This document shows positions 5,285-9,185 of a DNA stretch of 9,185 nucleotides, one piece after another. Position 1 is the stretch's first letter. Every line of letters begins with the position of its first letter. Origin of the DNA: a bacterium (GTDB taxonomy: Bacteria > UBP15 > UBA6099 > DSWB01); the NCBI GenBank assembly GCA_020061125.1, contig JAGUYV010000484.1:1-9185 (forward strand), given 5' to 3'. Below the pieces are notes generated by a model. It did not search any database and was not told where the DNA came from. It saw only the letters and a program-made list of their open reading frames with translations. The translations under genes were made by a program, and so were the position numbers.

Positions 5285-5677
5285 TCAGTTCCCTCCCTTT
5301 GGGGCCACCTGGTCCGGGGCCACATGGCAGTCCCAGCAATAGGGGTCCACATCAGCGTAGGTGTGGCACTTGTCGCAGAATTCGGTTTTGTTGTCGTGGC
5401 AGCCTGATTTCATGCAGGTTTTGGTGAGGCTGATGGCGTGCTCGGTTCCGTCCGAGGCGATGTAGATTTCCTCGCCCTCGCGCACGAACTTGTCGCGCCA
5501 CTCGTCCAGCATGTTCATGTGGTTGGCCACCATGTAGTCCCGGGATTCGATGCATTTTCCATCGGGCAGTTGCACATCCGGCGCGGGGGTTTTGGCGAAC
5601 ACGCCGCCCCACATGGGATAGGTGACAGCCACGATGAAAACGATCAAGCCGAGGAAGATTTTTCCTTTGTCGCTCAT
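5285..5677 (-). CDS. dsrJ: DsrJ, membrane-anchored tri-haem cytochrome c
   Basis: The 130-residue product is a periplasmic cytochrome held by an uncleaved N-terminal helix (about residues 7-24). Haem sites are C88MKSGC93H94, C101DKC104H and C114WDC117H; the first has four residues between the cysteines instead of two. The conserved region with C42 and H53-M54 supplies, in studied relatives, the unusual distal ligands, including a Cys-ligated haem. I chose ATG 5677 because a GAGGGAG lies ahead of it and translation there begins directly with MSDKGK and the anchor. ATG 5698, which overlaps the dsrK stop as ATGA, would add seven residues and has no ribosome-binding site. Either way dsrJ is translationally close to dsrK and dsrO. 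Confidence 0.94.
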   Translation of the reverse strand: MSDKGKIFLGLIVFIVAVTYPMWGGVFAKTPAPDVQLPDGKCIESRDYMVANHMNMLDEWRDKFVREGEEIYIASDGTEHAISLTKTCMKSGCHDNKTEFCDKCHTYADVDPYCWDCHVAPDQVAPKGGN

Positions 5678-5694
5678 GTCAGGGCTTCTCCCTC

Positions 5695-7320
5695 TCATTC
5701 TTGTTCAGCGCCCGGCAGGGGCTGGAATCGCATATTGATTTCGCGTTTCTTTTCGCCTTTGCAGATCATGGCGTTGGCCACGAGTTCGGTGATGCCGCAG
5801 ACCTCGACGCCGTGCGCCCAGTATTCGCACACGGTGTGCAGGGTGGCGCGGTCAATGGCGCACATGCAGGACAGGCGGTTGACGCCGTGTTCGTCCTGCA
5901 CATGTTTCACGGCCGCGCCGCGGGGCAGGCCGCCGCGCAGGCGCATTTCCATGTTTTCGTCCGTGCCCAGGCCCGCGCCGCCGCCGCAGCAGAAGGTCTG
6001 CTCGCGGATCGTGTTCTCGGGCATTTCCACGAAGTTGTTGCACACATGGCGCAGCACATAGCGCGGCTCCTCGAAGATGCCCATGCCGCGCGCCGGGTTG
6101 CAAGAGTCGTGGAAGGTGACCACGCAGTCGTCGTTGCGGCTCTTGTCCACGGGCGGCATTTTCCCGTTCTTGATCAGGTCCGCCATGAATTCCATGATGT
6201 GGATCATCTTGGTGGACTTGGCGTGTTCGAACACGGTGCCGGTGATGGGGTTCTTGGGCGTTTCCAGGAAGTCGGCGGGGCCGTTCATGGTGTCCATGTA
6301 CTGGTGCAGCACGCGCCACATGTGGCCGCACTCGCCGCCGATGATGTACTTCACGCCCAGGCGCTGGGCCTCGGCGTAGATTTTCGAGTTCAGGCGCTTC
6401 ATGACCTCGTTCGAGGTGAACAGGCCGAAGTTGCCGCCTTCGGATGCGTAGGTGCTCCAGGTGTAGTCGAGTCCGATTTCGTTGAAGAACAGGCAGTAGC
6501 CCATGGCCGTGTAGATGCCCGGCTCTGCGAAGATGTCGCCGGACGGGGTCACGAACAGCACCTCGGCGCCCTTCTTGTTGAACGGGATGTCCAGTGAAAT
6601 GCCGGTGATGTCTTCGATGTCCGTTGCGAAATCGTCGAAGATGTCTTTCATGGTGTGGGGCTGGATGCCCAGGTGGTTGCCGGTGCGGAAGCAGTTGGCG
6701 GCCGGCTCGATGATCCAGTTGACATAGATGCCGAGCAGGCCCAGGAGTTCGCGGCCCATGATGGTGATTTCTGCGGTGTCAATTCCGTAAGGGCAGAACA
6801 CGGAGCAGCGGCGGCACTCGGTGCACTGGAAGAAGTAGTAGAACCACTCCTTGATCACATCAATGGTGAGGGGCCGGCCGCCGGCGATTTTGCCCATGAC
6901 CTTGCCCATGGCCGTGAAGTTCTTGCGGTAGATGGAGCGCAGGAGTTCAGCGCGCAGCACGGGCATGTTCTTGGGGTCGCCGCCGCCGATGAAGAAGTGG
7001 CACTTGTCGGCGCACGCGCCGCAGCGCACGCAGATGTCCATGAACAGCTTGAAGGAGCGGAAGCGCTGGAGGCGGTCGGCCATGCCCTCGAGGATGATCT
7101 GTTTCCAGTTGTCCTGGAGTTTCCAGTCATTCTCGGTGACTTCCCACTCGCGCGCGTTGGGCAGGCCCAGGTATTCGAGGTGGCGGGCCTTGCCGGGATA
7201 GATGTACGAACCCGGGCGGAACTGCACGGGCGTGTCCATCCACGGCGTGGCGGGCGGGGCGTAGCTGATGTTGGTCATTTCCTTGTGGTCGTAAAACGCC
7301 ATTTCGTCGAACTTGGCCAT
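5695..7320 (-). CDS. dsrK: DsrK, HdrD-like catalytic iron-sulfur subunit
   Basis: This 541-residue cytoplasmic subunit is the presumed site where the DsrC trisulfide/disulfide is reduced with electrons received through DsrM. Two ferredoxin-type [4Fe-4S] motifs are visible: C97VRC100GAC103ADKC107 and C166TEC169RRC172SVFC176P. The C-terminal half has the heterodisulfide-reductase signature: C331 (GGECGH), C407 (HDSCNP), C444-C445 (FCCGGGAG) and C485/C487. These are the expected ligands of a special catalytic [4Fe-4S] cluster. The last pair reads SCMC, giving CxC where the general Hdr domain has CxxC. The ATG lies six bases past the dsrM stop, with AAGGAG well placed. No membrane helix is seen, in line with attachment to DsrM. 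Confidence 0.96.
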   Translation of the reverse strand: MAKFDEMAFYDHKEMTNISYAPPATPWMDTPVQFRPGSYIYPGKARHLEYLGLPNAREWEVTENDWKLQDNWKQIILEGMADRLQRFRSFKLFMDICVRCGACADKCHFFIGGGDPKNMPVLRAELLRSIYRKNFTAMGKVMGKIAGGRPLTIDVIKEWFYYFFQCTECRRCSVFCPYGIDTAEITIMGRELLGLLGIYVNWIIEPAANCFRTGNHLGIQPHTMKDIFDDFATDIEDITGISLDIPFNKKGAEVLFVTPSGDIFAEPGIYTAMGYCLFFNEIGLDYTWSTYASEGGNFGLFTSNEVMKRLNSKIYAEAQRLGVKYIIGGECGHMWRVLHQYMDTMNGPADFLETPKNPITGTVFEHAKSTKMIHIMEFMADLIKNGKMPPVDKSRNDDCVVTFHDSCNPARGMGIFEEPRYVLRHVCNNFVEMPENTIREQTFCCGGGAGLGTDENMEMRLRGGLPRGAAVKHVQDEHGVNRLSCMCAIDRATLHTVCEYWAHGVEVCGITELVANAMICKGEKKREINMRFQPLPGAEQE

Positions 7321-7326
7321 GGCAGG

Positions 7327-8331
7327 TTACTCCTTTTCCACGGGGAGACCGACTTCCTTCATGAGATCGCGGAAGTCGTCCTCGTACTCATCGTAGGTGT
7401 GCATCTTGACCTTGGGGTTCCAGGGGTTGATGTGGCGCTCGGCGCGGCTGTTGTTGGCCAGGTTGCGGGTGGGACTCAAGAACACGCCGGCCAGGTGCAT
7501 GAGCTTGCTGAAGGGGAAGTACGCGAACAGGATGGCCACCAGGAACAGGTGCCCGAAGAACAGGGGGTTGATGTTCGCGATGGCGTCTGCGGCCGGGCTG
7601 AACGAGGCCAGGCCCACGGTGAGTTCCTTCACGGCCACGATGTCGGTCTTGTCAATGTAACGCAGGCAGAAGCCCGAGCCGGCGATGCCCAGAAGCAGAA
7701 GGAGCGGGAAGTAGTCGTTGGGCAGGGAGATGTAGCGCACCAGGGGATTCAGGATGCGGCGGCTCAAGAGCCAGAGCAGGCCCAGGAGGATGCCGATGCT
7801 GGTGGCGTAGAACACGGGCACGCCCACCTGCATGAACCCGTCCGCGCGCTCGATGGCGGTCACGAAGAACGGGGTTTCCGCCAGGAACAGGCGCAGATGG
7901 CGCAGAAGCACCACGAGCATGGAGTAGTGGAAGATAATGGCGGCCAGCCACAGCCACAGGTCCGTGGCGTACGCGGGCTTGCCGTGGTGGAGCTGGGTTT
8001 TGGTGTTTTTGAGCAGGGAGCGGAAGAAGAGGACTTCCAGGGCCATGCGCAGCACCACTTCGCCCTTGGTGAAGGGGCTGTCAATGGGGTCGCGCCGGAT
8101 CCAGTCCAGGCTCTTCTGCTGTCCGCTGGTGGTGGGGATGCGGAACGGGACCGGGGAATTGGCCCAGTCCGCCACCTTCCACACCAGCCCGCCCAGGAAC
8201 ACGAGCAGGGCGGCGTAGGGCACATAGATGCCGATAACGGCGCCCGCGCCCGCTGCGGCGCCGCCGTAGCCGATGCCGAACAGCACGGCCACGGCTGCTA
8301 AAGAAATCAGGAAACTTGGCATGAAACTCAC
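7327..8331 (-). CDS. dsrM: DsrM, haem b membrane subunit (NarI-like)
   Basis: This 334-residue membrane protein is expected to oxidise menaquinol and pass electrons through two b haems to DsrK. About six transmembrane segments are visible. Histidine candidates for haem ligation lie in helices at H135/H145 (IFHYSMLVVLLRH) and H261/H279 (FFGHLFLV...LMHLAGVF), a pattern shared with nitrate reductase gamma subunits. The polar C-terminal tail after residue 290 is probably cytoplasmic and could contact DsrK. The start is GTG 8331, which overlaps the preceding stop as GTGA and has GAGG nine bases ahead. ATG 8322, four codons in, has no suitable ribosome-binding site. The overlap indicates coupling with the RsbRD_N-like gene. 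Confidence 0.95.
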   Translation of the reverse strand: MSFMPSFLISLAAVAVLFGIGYGGAAAGAGAVIGIYVPYAALLVFLGGLVWKVADWANSPVPFRIPTTSGQQKSLDWIRRDPIDSPFTKGEVVLRMALEVLFFRSLLKNTKTQLHHGKPAYATDLWLWLAAIIFHYSMLVVLLRHLRLFLAETPFFVTAIERADGFMQVGVPVFYATSIGILLGLLWLLSRRILNPLVRYISLPNDYFPLLLLLGIAGSGFCLRYIDKTDIVAVKELTVGLASFSPAADAIANINPLFFGHLFLVAILFAYFPFSKLMHLAGVFLSPTRNLANNSRAERHINPWNPKVKMHTYDEYEDDFRDLMKEVGLPVEKE

Positions 8332-8888
8332 AGTTCAACACCTCGCTGCGTGCTGGTGAGCGGAGCGTCTTCCCCGGGTTCGTCCTCCGGGTCAACCCCG
8401 CAGTTTTCCTTGTTAAACTTGTTTATGATGGTTTTGACTTTGCGCTTGACTTCATTGACGCGAAGCTGGTACATCTGCTCGCGGCATTTCACATAGATGT
8501 CGAAGGCGAACAGAGCGATTTGGTCCACGCGGCGGTCAATTTCGGTCAGCAGGGCCGCATCCGCCTCCTGGCCCAGCTCCTGGCGCGCGGCGTCTTTCAG
8601 AGAAAACACAAAAGACATCGCCTTTGACGGAGACATGTCCTGCACCGCGCGCACTTTGATGATTTCGATGAGGTGCCCGCACACGGCTTCGGCGTCCAGT
8701 TCGTCCGCGCAAATCTGTTCGCATATTCCCGCAGTGCTGGCGACCATGCGCGCTCCCACGGGATTATCAAACGGATCTTTTTTCTTTTTGAGAAATTTTG
8801 CGGTTTCGGGCGCGTAAGAATCGTACACGGAATATAGCCATCGCTGCGCGATCGCTTCTCGTTTGAGTTGGAGGGTGCGGCTCAACAT
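8328..8888 (-). CDS. RsbRD_N-like sensor-domain protein, first gene of the dsr operon
   Basis: The product is a soluble, mostly helical protein of 186 residues from ATG 8888. It resembles the N-terminal domain of RsbR/RsbRD-type stress regulators: 'LKREAIAQRW...Y.PET..FL', then KDPFDNPVG, a helix with IIKVRAVQDMSPSKA, and 'DRRVDQIALFAFDIYVKCREQ'. There is no STAS, kinase or DNA-binding part. The last 30 residues are acidic and look disordered. An upstream in-frame ATG (8933) lies only about two bases from the predicted transcription start and would add 15 residues not matching the domain, so I prefer 8888, although neither has a good ribosome-binding site. It overlaps dsrM by four bases. I recall similar proteins beside dsrM in Desulfovibrio-type genomes; function unknown. 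Confidence 0.8.
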   Translation of the reverse strand: MLSRTLQLKREAIAQRWLYSVYDSYAPETAKFLKKKKDPFDNPVGARMVASTAGICEQICADELDAEAVCGHLIEIIKVRAVQDMSPSKAMSFVFSLKDAARQELGQEADAALLTEIDRRVDQIALFAFDIYVKCREQMYQLRVNEVKRKVKTIINKFNKENCGVDPEDEPGEDAPLTSTQRGVEL

Positions 8889-8941
8889 GATGGACAGCCA
8901 ATGTGCCTGATACGCCAAACGGCGCGTTTGCATGTCAATAG

Positions 8942-8970
8942 TGTATAATAATTAGAAAATAGGCAGTCAA
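8942..8970 (-). promoter_or_regulatory. Sigma-70-type promoter of the dsr operon
   Basis: On the minus strand TTGACT (8970-8965) is followed after exactly 17 bases by TATACA (8947-8942), with an AT-rich spacer in an otherwise GC-rich region. Initiation would fall near 8935, about 45 bases before the preferred start ATG of the first gene. Five of six -35 bases and four of six -10 bases match consensus. This is the best promoter in the window. Confidence 0.75.
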
Positions 8971-8972
8971 GT

Positions 8973-8988
8973 GTATATGCAAATATAC
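8973..8988. promoter_or_regulatory. Dyad immediately upstream of the dsr -35 box (possible operator)
   Basis: GTATAT (8973-8978) and ATATAC (8983-8988) form a six-base inverted repeat with a four-base spacer, two bases from the -35 element. Position and symmetry suit an activator or a repressor of the dsr operon. AT-rich short dyads also occur by chance in promoter regions. Confidence 0.4.
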
Positions 8989-9008
8989 CACCCTTTCATG
9001 CGGGGTGG
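8988..9008 (-). terminator. Possible weak terminator behind hypE
   Basis: On the minus strand CCACCC (9008-9003) pairs with GGGTGG (8993-8988) over a nine-base loop and is followed by TATATTTGC. It lies 33 bases past the hypE stop and just upstream of the dsr promoter. The stem is short and the U-run is interrupted, so read-through into the dsr operon is possible. Confidence 0.4.
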
Positions 9009-9040
9009 ATGAGCGAGCGGTTGGAGGCCTTGAGCGCGGG

Positions 9041-9185
9041 TCAGCAGATGCGCGGGAAGGGGTCGCCCGCGGGGCGGTCCACGATGCGTCTGCCGCGGAT
9101 GCGGGTGTCGAGGATCACGCGACCCGGAAAATCCGCGCGGATACGGCCGATAATGGCGGCGCCGCGCGTGGCGGGAAGGCTTTGC
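9041..9185 (-). CDS. hypE: HypE, hydrogenase maturation protein, C-terminal end only
   Basis: The last 47 codons of a gene that continues beyond the window, ending at TGA 9043-9041. The peptide contains AAIIGRIRADFPGRVILDT and ends GRRIVDRPAGDPFPRIC. A C-terminal 'PRIC' after a '(T/G)..RI(V/L)D...G..(L/F)' strand is the hallmark of HypE. Its terminal cysteine is carbamoylated by HypF and dehydrated to a thiocyanate, the source of cyanide ligands for [NiFe]-hydrogenase. That terminal Cys is intact here. Presence of a [NiFe]-hydrogenase in the organism follows by inference. The gene runs in the same direction as the dsr operon but is separated from it by a promoter. Confidence 0.85.
   Translation of the reverse strand, partial: QSLPATRGAAIIGRIRADFPGRVILDTRIRGRRIVDRPAGDPFPRIC

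Noticed and set aside
5701-6597. Plus-strand open frame opposite dsrK
   Set aside because: It is another antisense shadow; it lies within the DsrK catalytic domain and shows no domain of its own.
6655-8301. Plus-strand open frame of about 548 codons opposite dsrK and dsrM
   Set aside because: The composition (His, Gly, Ala, Gln repeats) is typical of the reverse complement of GC-rich genes, and dsrM and dsrK on the other strand have full motif support.
3258-8888. The dsr locus as a previously undescribed system
   Set aside because: The five core genes match the established dsrMKJOP set in order and motifs. Only the coupled RsbRD_N-like gene and details of cofactor motifs are open questions.

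Overview
The window most likely comes from a GC-rich dissimilatory sulfate or sulfite reducer of the Desulfovibrio type (Desulfobacterota, formerly Deltaproteobacteria). The main evidence is a complete minus-strand dsrMKJOP operon, which encodes the membrane complex that passes electrons to the sulfite-reduction partner DsrC. It lies next to the 3' end of a hydrogenase-maturation gene, hypE. The taxon is inferred from gene content and general family knowledge, because no search could be run.

Layout on the plus strand: the last codons of an ABC transporter ATPase (1-107), a large polytopic ABC-2-type permease one base later (109-1752), a 430-base stretch of nested repeats (1753-2183), a TauE/SafE-family transporter (2184-2933), and a second repeat-rich spacer (2934-3257). 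That spacer ends in a strong hairpin and serves as the convergence zone with the dsr operon. On the minus strand, read from right to left: the hypE 3' end (9185-9041), a clear sigma-70-type promoter (8970-8942) with a dyad just upstream, then a small RsbRD_N-like protein gene, dsrM, dsrK, dsrJ, dsrO and dsrP (8888 down to 3258). These six genes are overlapping or closely spaced and read as one transcription unit.

How the dsr genes work together (family knowledge): DsrM (haem b membrane subunit) and DsrK (cytoplasmic HdrD-like FeS subunit) form a quinol-linked module facing DsrC. DsrJ (tri-haem c), DsrO (exported FeS protein) and DsrP (NrfD-type membrane protein) form a periplasm/membrane module. 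The first gene of the operon encodes a soluble protein resembling the N-terminal sensor domain of the RsbRD type and has no assigned role in the complex.

The least ordinary part is not a gene. The two spacers around the TauE/SafE gene hold at least four kinds of short, period-7-to-18 or palindromic repeats. These include a nearly 300-base inverted structure whose outer arm recurs on the other side of the transporter gene. I see no convincing novel multi-gene system. The second-look items are the repeat clusters, some non-standard cofactor motifs in DsrJ, DsrO and DsrK, the uncertain first-gene start next to its promoter, and an intercistronic hairpin before dsrP.
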